From Nemertoderma westbladi (taxonomy: Eukaryota; Xenacoelomorpha; Nemertodermatida; Nemertodermatidae), in contig JAUCBJ010001897.1 of assembly GCA_032718475.1 (NCBI GenBank), forward strand, positions 1 through 64,000: a stretch of DNA of 64,000 nt, in the 5' to 3' direction. The position numbers and the translations under genes were made by a program. Positions 22,896 through 32,663 of the stretch are shown here, in pieces. The notes beneath the pieces were generated by a model. It made no database searches. It was not told where the DNA came from and saw nothing but the letters and a program-made list of their open reading frames with translations. The number at the start of each line of letters is the position of its first letter. The first letter of the stretch is position 1.

Positions 22896-23272
22896 TACGA
22901 ATTACTTATTCGATGTTATATGATTGACTCTTAGTTTATTTTATTTATTTATATTATTATGTTACGTTTATTTGTGTAATCTATATTTACCCGAGCGATA
23001 TATCTACGGTAATGTACTTTGTTTGGTTCCTCTCAATGTTTTACTAATTCACAGGTGCTGTGATTCTTAAACAAACCCCAGTGCCTGTAAACAAGTTATT
23101 GACTGTGTTCTTCTTTACTAATAATTATGCGCTTGTCGCTATGTTACTACCTAAGTAATCGTTCTCATACGCTGGTGTAAACAGTATAAACTCAGTTTAT
23201 GAAACTCCGTGTTTTAGTACAGTAGGGTTGTGTTGCGATCCTATTTGGAGATAGCTAGTGATGATGTCCGTT
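22896..23272. other. Leader of BEL/Pao element 2, non-coding
   Basis: No ORF is supported. The stretch lies upstream (minus-strand sense) of the gag start at 22895. It is AT-rich, with TTTATTTATTTATATTATTAT runs, and grades into the tandem array at 23273. Confidence 0.4.
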
Positions 23273-23690
23273 GCAATCACATGCGCCGGGATAATAACAA
23301 TCCCCAGTTCATGTAATGGCTATTAAATCAAGTTATACAGTCAACATAAATTAATAATATAATCAATCAGCTTTCAATCACATGCGCTGGGATAACAAAT
23401 CGCCAGTTCATGTAATCTTTTAAAATAAAGTTATAAAGAAAACATAAATTAATACTATACCGGTAATAGTAATAATCAGCTATTCAATCACATACGCTGG
23501 GATATAACAATAACCAGTTCATGTAATCTTAGCCTAATATAAATTTTAAAGAAAACAGAACTGAATACTATAATCAACCTTTTAATCACAAGCGCTGGTA
23601 TAATAACAATAACCAGTTCATATAATTAAACAAATTATGAACGAAACATAAATAATATACCAGTAAAAATAATAATAAGTTACGTATGAT
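23273..23690. repeat. Tandem array, four units of about 100-120 bp
   Basis: Each unit starts near CAATCACATGCGCTGGGATAA, has CCAGTTCATGTAAT about 25 bp later, then an AT-rich spacer with AAACATAAATTAATA. Units begin near 23275, 23373, 23485 and 23580. The array lies between the gag leader and the right 536-bp repeat, so it may be part of the element's 5' leader. Confidence 0.7.
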
Positions 23691-23800
23691 TAATAAAGCT
23701 TTATAATTCAATCAAGAAGAATAAATAAATTATTATAAAATAGAAAATTCAATTTATTAATCGAAAAAGTTTAAAATGGCCTCAAATTCATTTAATTCAG

Positions 23801-24336
23801 GTTTACAACATTGTGATTCGCGCTGGCCGGGAGCAATCAAATGACGCGCTACTGGTTACGAACTGGATAGAGAGGTCCATTAAAGGGAAAAGCATCAGGG
23901 GCCCGAACGGGCTAATATACGGAAAACACTAACCGTGATCAATTGAAGGGCTATTCCACTTATAATGTATCTCAAAGTCAAGCAATATAAACACCCAAAT
24001 AATAATCAATGTATACTATAGATAAACCTATTAGGTTCCCAACAAATCTAGGTAGCCGCTAGCAGCGGTAAATGAATTTGCTGAGCCCAAAGCTACGAAT
24101 GAATAATGAACTTGAAACTCAGGCTTTTATAGTCTTTAGATCTGGGCCCCAAAATATATCATAACAATACAAACCAATAGCAGAGCATCATTGAATGTAA
24201 ATGAACTGTCATTGGTCCAAGTATTTGTGGGTCCAGGCAATGGAGCTTCATAGCCTCTTATAGCAAAGGCACATATTCTGGGTCGAGCCATGTAAATAGG
24301 TAAGCTTCACCCATTAGGGTAAATTAATGCCTACAT
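23801..24336. repeat. 536-bp LTR-like repeat, right copy
   Basis: This is the equal-length partner of 9993-10528, 13.8 kb away. If both are LTRs of one minus-strand element, this is the 5' LTR. The enclosed DNA would then hold BEL/Pao element 2, exonuclease/zinc-knuckle copy 2 and the hairpin array. Against this, the sequence just inside (left) does not begin with TGG as a primer-binding site would. The outer flanks (ending GGCCCA on the left, starting AGATCC on the right) show no duplication. Confidence 0.65.
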
Positions 24337-25363
24337 AGATCCTACTGAAAAGCAATCTAAAGTAAGCTAGTAACTAGTAGGTCTCGAAAGGGGGTATATA
24401 TTTTTTAGGACGTGTGTGTGTCTGTGTGTTACGAATGAAACAATTTTGGTGTACTCCATTGTACTAGGTTTTAGTGATTTCTGACCAAAACAATACTGGG
24501 CGCTAGCTACTAAAATAAGCTAGTCGCGCTCTGAAGGGCGTAATACTTACAAACTGACGTCAAAGCTCTCTCCTTCTTATCCACAACTCAACCGGGCAAT
24601 TACGGTGTTAGTAACTACACCCGTGATCGGCACTAATACCAGATTCTGGTTGTAAGATAAGAAAATAGGTGTTAATTGCGACGTTAGCTGATCTGGTATA
24701 CTAATTTGATTCTAGAACTTTGTTACTGCGGTGGTTAGCAGTAAATATACCTATCATTACGTGGCAAGGCGCGGTAGGATATTAGTAACCTCCCTAGGCC
24801 AAGCATGTGCCGGTAGCAGAAATGCTCCTTGCCTGATCAAATATCTCGGGCTCAGACAGGGGGGGGGGGGTGCTAATGTATAAACTACAAAGTGAACCGG
24901 TACCGAACTGTCAGTACTACAAATCACCAAATTATAGAACATGTGCTATCCGCACCTAAAGTGTACTTGCGCGTACTGACGAACAGCAATAGTTCACACC
25001 TGTAGGGAATACAGGTTAATCCGGGGATTTGGCACTGAATCTGTCGAAATCTGTTTAGGCAGCCATTTCCCAAATGTTTGGCTGTCCCAAAGGTGGACTG
25101 TTAGAAATATACATGTTCAAGAGTTTACAGTATATTTATGTAATTTACAAAACTTATCACTTCACTTTACAAATAATAACTAAACTAAGCAAAGAGATAA
25201 CGGAAAGTTTAGATCAGAAAACAAGGATTGTAAGTGGTGATAACCGAAGGTTCTCTAAGCAGTTCTATAAGCCTCCGACCATGCTGGTTAACGGCACCTG
25301 TCTTAGAAAGTCTGTGTACCTGAACATTAAACATTAAAATACATTAGTAAATTACATAGTAAA
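24337..25363. other. Non-coding stretch, nothing recognised
   Basis: AT-rich sequence with a (GT)n-like run near 24413-24430 and a G-run near 24860. Short ORFs here are low in complexity or overlap the homopolymer, and I call none. Confidence 0.4.
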
Positions 25364-25580
25364 TTCATCAATATCAAATACATAATCATCTGGCAAAATT
25401 TAGACCATTGGCACTTTCATCCAAAACTATGTAATCAGGTAATGTAGCAGTTTTTGCATTAAAATCACCCACCATAAGCACCTGCACATTACTAAACTGG
25501 GCTATGTTATTCTATAAATTGTCAAACATGCCAATAGTGTTATTATTGTTAGTACTTGTCTACATGTACCATTAATACCA
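25364..25580 (-). pseudogene. LINE endonuclease fragment
   Basis: The minus strand gives NNIAQFSNVQVLMVGDFNAK followed by TATLPDYIVLDE. The GDFNA motif is the conserved Asp/Asn block of APE-type (EEP) LINE endonucleases. A stop interrupts the frame just upstream. The fragment is too short to assign to one of the LINE families in the window. Confidence 0.65.
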
Positions 25581-25738
25581 TTAACTCCAATTCAATTCCC
25601 CTACAGCATTTTCGGTATGTAATATTTAAACACAAAACTAAAATAAATTGACAACCATTACCACAAACATCTAGACTGACAACAAAGTATGGGTTGCCAA
25701 AATGCTTCATTCACAGTGGATTTATCTACTTCTCAATA

Positions 25739-27052
25739 TCACATCTCACTAACCCGACATCTAAAAGCGAACACTGCAATTAGACCGAATATAAATGGTA
25801 ACCCAAACAAACTGAGAAGCGAGGAAGCAACTTCCATACCAAAATAATCATTGAAGAATCCACCAAGAACAGGACCTGTAATAGCACCAATAGAGAGTGC
25901 AATTCTAAACATTTGTTGGAGAAGTGATCTGGTATCAACATTATCGTGATAGCCACAAATATTAATGGTTAGTTGTGTTTGTGTTTCCACCCCAGGTGTT
26001 TCGTTTAGTCCATTACCGAATCCAAGGAGAGCACATCCAGTGACAGAGATGGAGAGAACATGAGATAAACCCAATAGCTCTGTAGGACCGATTAGTTGCA
26101 TTGACACTGCTAGTAACATTGCATCAAATACAGTTGGAATGATGGTCTTCAATTTATTCATCATTAATGACATTATTAGACTAGTAGAAGCATAAAGACC
26201 TGGAAAAATCATATAGATACGTCCAATATTGTACTGGTTGACATTGTAGTTGTGGTGAATGTAGGCAGCATAGTTCGCAACGATAAAGGATGACAATAGT
26301 CTGGAATATATATTCAAAATAAATATAAGTGAAATAGCAGGATTTCTCAGAAGCCCAAGATAAGTTGGTCTGTCTTTCGATTCAGATCTGTCGTAAATAT
26401 AACGTGGCGAATCAAACCAGCAGTAAATGAGAATAATAAGAAACATCAAACCCGATATTATAAATGGGAACTCAAATCCCAATGAAACAAAAATGGTTGA
26501 ACCAAAAACTGGTGAAACCATAACTCCCACAGTGCCAGAAACAATAGCTAAACTGGCTAATAAAGTTCTTTGTGCTGGCCACAACTCCATCAATAGACTG
26601 TATGAATACATATAACTGATGTTGAGTCCAACTGCTTCTAAGGTGCGTAGAGAAAAACAAGCAAATATATATAATCCATCGTTGTCTTTTGGAATGTATT
26701 CTACAATTCCGAATGCCAACTGTGAAACTGCCCCAATAATGCCAAATAGACCCAAAGAGATACGAGTTCCCCAATTGTTGATAGAATGAGGGCAACTAAT
26801 GTATATTGTAAGTCGGACAATAGAAAACATTGCCAATAATGCACCAATAAGAGTCTTCGACCAACCACGCTCTTCTACAACAATTGGAAAGAATGTTTCC
26901 AGTAGATTCTGACACCAACCTGGTATCATTTGATACATTAACAACATGGCCACCAACATGTACAGTCGCCAGCCCTTTCGATGGCTAGTCTGACTATTAT
27001 TTGTTTCATCACATGATATAAAGGAAGCAGCTCCTCCTGACATCTTGTACAT
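25739..27052 (-). CDS. MFS transporter, SLC18B1-like, intact and intronless
   Basis: A 437-residue single-exon protein with about 12 predicted membrane segments and a short cytosolic N-terminus ending HRKGWR. Helix 1 is followed by an EERGWSKTLIGA loop. The helix 5 region has GTVGVMVSPVFGS, which resembles motif C of MFS antiporters (G-x3-G-x-GP type). The helix 11 region has GAITGPVLGGFFNDYFG, also typical of the DHA1/SLC18 branch. By family this would be a plasma- or vesicle-membrane exchanger of amines or polyamines, but substrate cannot be inferred here. A monocarboxylate-transporter (SLC16) assignment is the main alternative. The start chosen is the upstream ATG at 27052, and a second ATG lies three codons later. 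It has close relatives at 45690-47016 and 61050-61219. Lack of introns could mean a retrocopy or a lineage with intronless copies. Confidence 0.8.
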   Translation of the reverse strand: MYKMSGGAASFISCDETNNSQTSHRKGWRLYMLVAMLLMYQMIPGWCQNLLETFFPIVVEERGWSKTLIGALLAMFSIVRLTIYISCPHSINNWGTRISLGLFGIIGAVSQLAFGIVEYIPKDNDGLYIFACFSLRTLEAVGLNISYMYSYSLLMELWPAQRTLLASLAIVSGTVGVMVSPVFGSTIFVSLGFEFPFIISGLMFLIILIYCWFDSPRYIYDRSESKDRPTYLGLLRNPAISLIFILNIYSRLLSSFIVANYAAYIHHNYNVNQYNIGRIYMIFPGLYASTSLIMSLMMNKLKTIIPTVFDAMLLAVSMQLIGPTELLGLSHVLSISVTGCALLGFGNGLNETPGVETQTQLTINICGYHDNVDTRSLLQQMFRIALSIGAITGPVLGGFFNDYFGMEVASSLLSLFGLPFIFGLIAVFAFRCRVSEM

Positions 27053-27224
27053 CTACTTCAAATTGAATTTAGTACTTCATATCGTATAACAAGTATTTCA
27101 TACAGACTTTATGAGTAAGATTTTATCCTGTGTGTACATTTTCATTTCAATATTTAAAATTGACAGGATGTTAGGTGTATGTAATCAAATATATGTAAGC
27201 TATTGATCCATGAATATATAGAAG

Positions 27225-28430
27225 CTATTTTTTTATTATTATTTTCTTGTAAATGTAAATGTAAATTTTCTTGTAAAAATAAATGGTATCCATTTTTGAT
27301 AGAGCTACCCAAGCCTTTGCTTTCCTAACTTCTATGTCCTTTTTGCTACTCTCTATCCATGATCCAAGGTACTGGAAGTCATCGACCTTCCTTAGTTGAT
27401 TATTATCAATGGTTGTCAAATTTCCATCAACATTAAAGGTCATGAATTCGGTCTTGGTACCATTTATATGCAATCCAACCTCCTTAGCAGCCCTCTCCAC
27501 TTTATTTAGTAGAAGCTGTGCATCTGCTAGCGTATTAGAGAGCAGGGCGATGTCATCCGCAAAGTCGGTGTCTGTGACTGTAGTTGCCGGATATCTACTA
27601 CTTCTGCGTTCTTGAAGTATGAATCCCAGATCTTCACCCTTTGTGGCCGTCCTCATTGCGTAGTCCAGCACAATTACAAATAGTAATGGTGCTAATGTGT
27701 CACCTTGCAGTACGCCAGCCAGGATTGAGAAAAACTCAGTTTCACCATCTGGTGAGAGTACCTGCGCTTCTGTGTCACAATATAACAATCCAATGCCAGC
27801 AACAATTACTTCTGGTATTCCATAAGCTCTTAGGATTTCAAGCATTTTACCTCTATGGATGGAGTCGAATGCCTTCTTGAAGTCCACAAAAGTCATGACT
27901 GCGGGGAGATTCTTTGACTTAATTCCTTCAATCAGTCTCCGTAGTGCAAGTATCTGAGCTATTGTTGATCTACTTGGTCGAAATCCGTTTTGGCTCTTAC
28001 GCAGTAGTTTCTCTAGGTGAGGCCTAATTCTATATAGAATCATTTTATTGTATATTTTGGCAGCTACCACAAGCAGACAGATCCCACGATGTAGTTTGTT
28101 GGTATGCCGAGGTCTCCTTTCATGGGGAGAGGCTTTAGTTGACCTTTAGTCCAAATTGGTGGTGGCTTTTCCCCTTTTAACATCCGGTTGCAAACATTCA
28201 ATAATGGTCTGTTTAGCACTCGCTTTATTATTGGACATGCTTTTAATGCTTCTTTGAAGTACGGCAGGTGCGAAGTCCCCTGTTTCTATAGGTAGTGTCT
28301 TGTCATATATTTTCCTTGTAGGGCTGCCCAAGCAAGTTGCTGCAGTGATTTTTCCACTTCCCAACACGTTCTTCGGGACTATCGGCTTTGAGGCGCCCCT
28401 TTGCACAAATTTTCCGACCAGATATCTCAT
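27225..28430 (-). mobile_element. LINE B (RTE/RTEX-like), inverted 5' part
   Basis: The minus strand encodes reverse transcriptase. The frame 28430-28146 is a degraded upstream part with MSNNKAS. Then 28070-27225 has SQNGFRPSRSTIAQILALRR, VDFKKAFDSIHR, GVLQGDTLAPLLF, DTDFADDIALL (catalytic) and VDDFQYLGSW. It ends at about 27290 in RKAKAWVALSKMDT, then AT-rich DNA. It is related to LINE A but a different family. Its missing C-terminal part is found inverted at 28765-29150. Confidence 0.8.
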
Positions 28431-28764
28431 TTACAGTTTGCCAGGTAAGTCTTGATTGTTGCTGTATGAGAGCAGTTGTAACAATTCCATACTAAGCCCT
28501 TATGTAAATAATCAGTCAGTCGTTTATCTAAATTAATTGTGCCACCTCATTCTCGCGGACTGTTTACACAAGTTAATTACATAAGTGATCAATTTGCTGT
28601 CAGCAAATAAGCGGATATGAGTGAATCAAGACTGGGAGGGACAAAACAGGGGATACAAAGGTTGGTACTTTCAGACGTCCTTAATTTGCGAGTGACCATT
28701 ATTATCATTAACTATTTGTGGCCTTAAAATTGCTGGAGAAAACTGTTTTTGATCAAATGCGCTA

Positions 28765-29150
28765 ACAAGAAGTTAGGAAAACAAAGGCATGGATTGGATA
28801 GCCCTATCAAAAATGGAAACCACCTGGAAATCAGACATTTCCAGGTACCTGAAGACTAAGTTCTTTCAAGGCACAGTGGAAAGTGTACTTTTTATACAGG
28901 GGTGAGTCCTGGACACTGACGAAATCACTTGAACAATGAATTGATGGTTGATAAATAAGACTACTAAGAGGCAGCACTAAACATCAGCTGGAGGATGACA
29001 AAGGCCGAGCTTTATGGTATTCTACTACCTGAATCAACTAGTCGTGAACTCAGACTACAATTCAATGGGCACTACTGAAGAAGTGAAGTAGAAGTTGGTC
29101 ATACCATAGGATATACTGGACATGGGAGAAACAAAATTTCAACTGTCTGA
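28765..29150 (+). mobile_element. LINE B, 3' part in opposite orientation
   Basis: The plus strand starts with the same stretch that ends the minus-strand part (GGAAAACAAAGGC...CTATCAAAAATGGA). It continues as the C-terminal RT tail with several stops: GESWTLTKSLEQ, IRLLRGSTKHQLEDD and IQWALL correspond to the YGSE-WTLT...RLLR...LRF-GH region of RTE-like elements. Order and orientation match a twin-priming 5' inversion. About 330 bp between the parts (28431-28764) has no recognised coding content. Confidence 0.65.
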
Positions 29151-29309
29151 GCTCGCACAATAAGATTGCAGTCTTTGTCTCTATTAAAAATCCTCTTCTG
29201 GAACTCTGATTTTAAAATGCTTCATACTGTAATCTTAAAAAAGTGCTAGATTATAGGTCTTCAAGTAATAATGATTATTAGAGTAAAGATATTAGATTAA
29301 AGAGTAAAA

Positions 29310-29985
29310 TTGAATCGGAATGGATAATGACAGATTGATAGATGCTTTATAATCATATGAACACATGTTATATCACAACAGTACAGGTTTGAGCAGATTT
29401 ACCCAGAATATATTAAAGTATAATATTGAATTTAATTATTAATTATTACTTTTTTGCAGCATTATTTCTGATATAATTGATATCTTTGAACTATATAATT
29501 CATGGGATTGTCTGTCTAATTAAAGTTCTAAATATTAAATATTCGTATAAATATATTTATGAACATAAAAACACTCCGAAGATGTATTTACGATGGCCAG
29601 GCATATCATATGCTCTGCTGGCTTAGCAATACTATTAGAATTAAAAGTTTGAATGGGAGGCTAAATCAGCCCTTTTACATAAAAATATAATTTGTGTTTA
29701 TTATGTAAAATATAGGGGGAGGGAATGGGGGGGTTGCATGTACCTGAATTAAGAGACTATGTTACATGAGATGGTGTAAGCCAATCATCCCCTCTTCTGG
29801 ATGTTACCTCCATTATTGCTTCCAATGTTGATCACTCCGTCATTATCCTTTTTATTTACTCCCCAACAGAAGCCAATATATTCACATAAAAAACATGATG
29901 TAATAAGGTGCAGAAGACCAAAATGTAGGTATTCAATTTACAAGTCATGAAGCCGGCAACAAGTGCATGTAATTAAAATTAAATT
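29310..29985. repeat. Dispersed ~680-bp repeat R, copy 1
   Basis: This aligns along its length to 51148-51834 in the same orientation, and partly to 50010-50150 and 60200-60575. The shared core is ACACATGTTATGTCCGCAAC (with variants), then CAGTACAGGTTTGAGC and AGAATATATTAAAGTATAAT. There is no ORF. It may be a non-autonomous element, but no inverted termini or target duplications were recognised. Confidence 0.65.
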
Positions 29986-30419
29986 ATCAAAATGCAAGAC
30001 CATAATAGCAGATTTTTCGACCCCAGCCCATTGTACCAGTAAGGGACAGTCTTTTTGACCTGGGAACTGACAGAGGTACACCATTGATTTGCTGCGACAT
30101 TGGTTGATTATTACCTTCCACCGACCTTTTCTGTATGGCTAGCCATTGATTGATTACCTTTTGCCTATCTTTAGCGTCTCTAAAGCGTCAAAATATAAAC
30201 AATAAAAACCTCTATGAAACAATAAAACTGCGTTCAAAACATACTGCAGTAATAAATATTTGTTAAGACTGCAGTAATAATTAATTATTTCTGCAGTAAC
30301 AAATATTTATTACTGCTGTAATAACAAAAAATTGTCTTGTAGGAATCTAAATTCCAAAATAAACAAACAATAAAAATGAAAAGGGGAAAATTATCTAATT
30401 TGAATCAAATCAGTTCAGT

Positions 30420-30720
30420 TTACAAGAATATAAAACTTCTAAGTCGTCCCTGCGCCATGGCCGCCATAAGACTAGTAACAGAGCTATAATCTAGGTCTGA
30501 GGTTCGATCGATTAACGGACAAACGCAAAACAGGTGTTCTTCAGTCTGAACACTTCCACATTCGCAGAACCATTCATCCCTAGGGACTCTGTGCCAGCGA
30601 CCTAACTCCACTGGGTGATTGGTGGAACCGAGGCATAGACATGACCATGAAAGTCTGTGAGGCTCATAGAACGGTCGCCTGACCCTATAAACTTCAGGAG
30701 AAATCAGGTCAGGGTTATAC
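30420..30720 (-). pseudogene. LINE C-terminal zinc-binding fragment
   Basis: The minus strand reads VELGRWHRVPRDEWFCECGS, then VQTEEHLFCVCPLI. This CXC...H...C pattern after a G-R-W motif matches the C-terminal domain of many animal LINE ORF2 proteins. It extends upstream to about 30720 with a LINE-like RLSWSCLCLGS segment. It is not linked to the nearby LINE C1. Confidence 0.6.
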
Positions 30721-30792
30721 AGTATCTAACATATAAATGGCATTTTGTTGAAGCGGTGTTGGCGCTACGGATTCTAGAACGCATGAAGAAAA

Positions 30793-30827
30793 TAGTGAAA
30801 GCGAAAAGATACCTTAAGGTGAAAATG
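30793..30827. repeat. Left arm of a 35-bp inverted repeat flanking LINE C1
   Basis: The sequence (starting TAGTGAAAGCGAAAAG and containing ACCTTAAGGT) is the reverse complement of 36657-36691 with one mismatch. Both arms have TA at the outer end. Confidence 0.75.
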
Positions 30828-31240
30828 TCATTTTGAGAAAATCGCAATTAAAGAAAAAATTTATTTTTCAAGTCAAAATTTTCAATTTTTTTATTTTCAC
30901 TGTGATATACGCAGTTTTTAATGAGGAATCCAAATATGTTAACGGTATGTTAACAGCTAGCTTAGTTTTGGAGATAATCAGCTTTGATTGAGGGTAGTCA
31001 GAAGTTTTGAAATTTAAATCTCATTCCCTGTAGATATTATGTTGTTCTATGTAGCTTTACTCTTAGAAATTAACTTATATGCGTTATTATTCCAATAGAA
31101 AACTATCTTCGAGTTTATCAATATGTTTACATGTCAATCGGTCTGTCTGTCCGTTAGTTTCTCTGTTTGTCTGTCAAGTATTGTCGGTTGTTTTAGAAAT
31201 TTTTTAGATCTTGGCTCAAAAATTATAATTTTGATGGCAT

Positions 31241-31485
31241 GAGGGTTTTCGAGGTCGTTGAACACGATAAAACTTCTTAAAAATATTTTCTGGTAAAGCA
31301 ACCATAATTTTTGGTGCTATTTTTGACCCCAGGAGGAAAAGTACAAGTAAAAAAATGTCAAATTAAAACATTTTCTGTTTCGATTGATAATTCTAAACGT
31401 ATACGGGTTTTTGAGGTCGCTGATCACGATAAAACTTGAAAAAAATATTTTCTGTTAATGCAACCATCATTTTTGGTGCTATTTT
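31241..31485. repeat. Two tandem AT-rich units, 162 bp apart
   Basis: GGGTTTTCGAGGTCG...CACGATAAAACTT...TATTTTCTG...GCAACCAT...TTTTTGGTGCTATTTT occurs at 31243 and again at 31405 with moderate divergence. It is non-coding. The region from 30828 to 31240 is AT-rich without a gene. Confidence 0.6.
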
Positions 31486-31495
31486 GGTAACCATT

Positions 31496-31740
31496 GATAA
31501 CTAGCTAGCTTTGTTGTTCACGTGCTGCTCGAAGTCCCAGACTAGATAACTAGCTACCTTAGTTGTTCACGTACTGCTCGAAGTCTCAAACTCGATAACT
31601 AGCTACCTTAGTTGTTCGCATGCTGCTCGAAGTCTCAAACTAGATAATTATCTAGCTTCGTTGTTCACGTGCTGCTCGAAGTCCCAGACTAGATTACTAG
31701 CTACCTTAGTTGTTTATGTGCTGCTCGAAGTCCCAGACTA
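31496..31740. repeat. 49-bp minisatellite, five exact-length units
   Basis: Five contiguous 49-bp units begin GATAACTAGCTA (or variants) and end CCCAGACTA. Units 1 and 4 share TAGCTT, units 2, 3 and 5 share TACCTTAG, so units have exchanged variants. There is no indel between units. Confidence 0.9.
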
Positions 31741-32240
31741 GGAAAAAAAGGCAGCATAGTTGTTCATTAGTTTGCTAATGCACATTCCTGTTACACATTT
31801 TGCCCCTTCAAGCCTCAACATCACAACACAACCTACAATTTAGCAAACTCACTTTCAAGATATTTTGTAAGTAATCCCTACTAGGCTCATTCCATGCAAA
31901 TGTCAACCGCAGTGGCATTTTTGAAAAAAGTGAATTATTGCTTCTCATATCAATTTTCAGAACCAATATATGATGCGATTTACGAATTTAATACAAAAAA
32001 CCGCATCAAAATTGGTTAACTTTCTGAAATCTGGTGTTATACGCTCTTGCCTCTAAAACTACCAAAATACAGTGAACTGAGTATGACAACCGCGTTTTAT
32101 GAGTAGATTTAGGCAGAAGGCAACGTAATAGAGTACTTTTCCAAGCAAAACAATGATATTTCCCAATGATATAATTTCCTGTCAATTAAAACAACGTTGT
32201 ATCTAAAAATTAATTGCTCATAATCTGCTTACATCATAAT

Positions 32241-32420
32241 GTCCCGCACTTTACGCTGAACACCATATTTTGTTTGTACAGGATAGACATAGAATGAATG
32301 ATGTTATGTCGTTTGCAAAGCACAAATATATGTATCTTTAATCTGGAGTACTTAGTTTGTTTGTGGTGTTGCGTGTTATGTGGTAAACAGGTGTCCCGCA
32401 CTTTACGTAAAGTGCGGGAC
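32241..32420. repeat. TIR-like 15-mer pair ending in a perfect 28-bp palindrome
   Basis: GTCCCGCACTTTACG is at 32241-32255. At 32393-32420 the same 15-mer overlaps its own reverse complement to make a perfect 28-bp palindrome. The outer pair (32241 and 32406-32420) would delimit a 180-bp MITE-like unit. No target duplication is evident. The surrounding 31741-32660 has no supported gene. Confidence 0.6.
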
Positions 32421-32663
32421 TAAGAGTAGAAGTATCAAAGACAATGTACATGGTATGCTCCCATCCCTCGGCCCAGAGTGTACGTACATGGCACACTACT
32501 ATCTATTAATTGTTGGGTTGGGGGGGGGATGTTGTTCGTACAAGACCAGTGGCAGAGCAATGTATTTTCCTTTTCCTATAGTTCTAGCACAAACAAAAAG
32601 TAGAGTAAAGTAATGTAGAAAGGAAACACAATTGTATGTACACGTAATAAATTAATAAGACCA

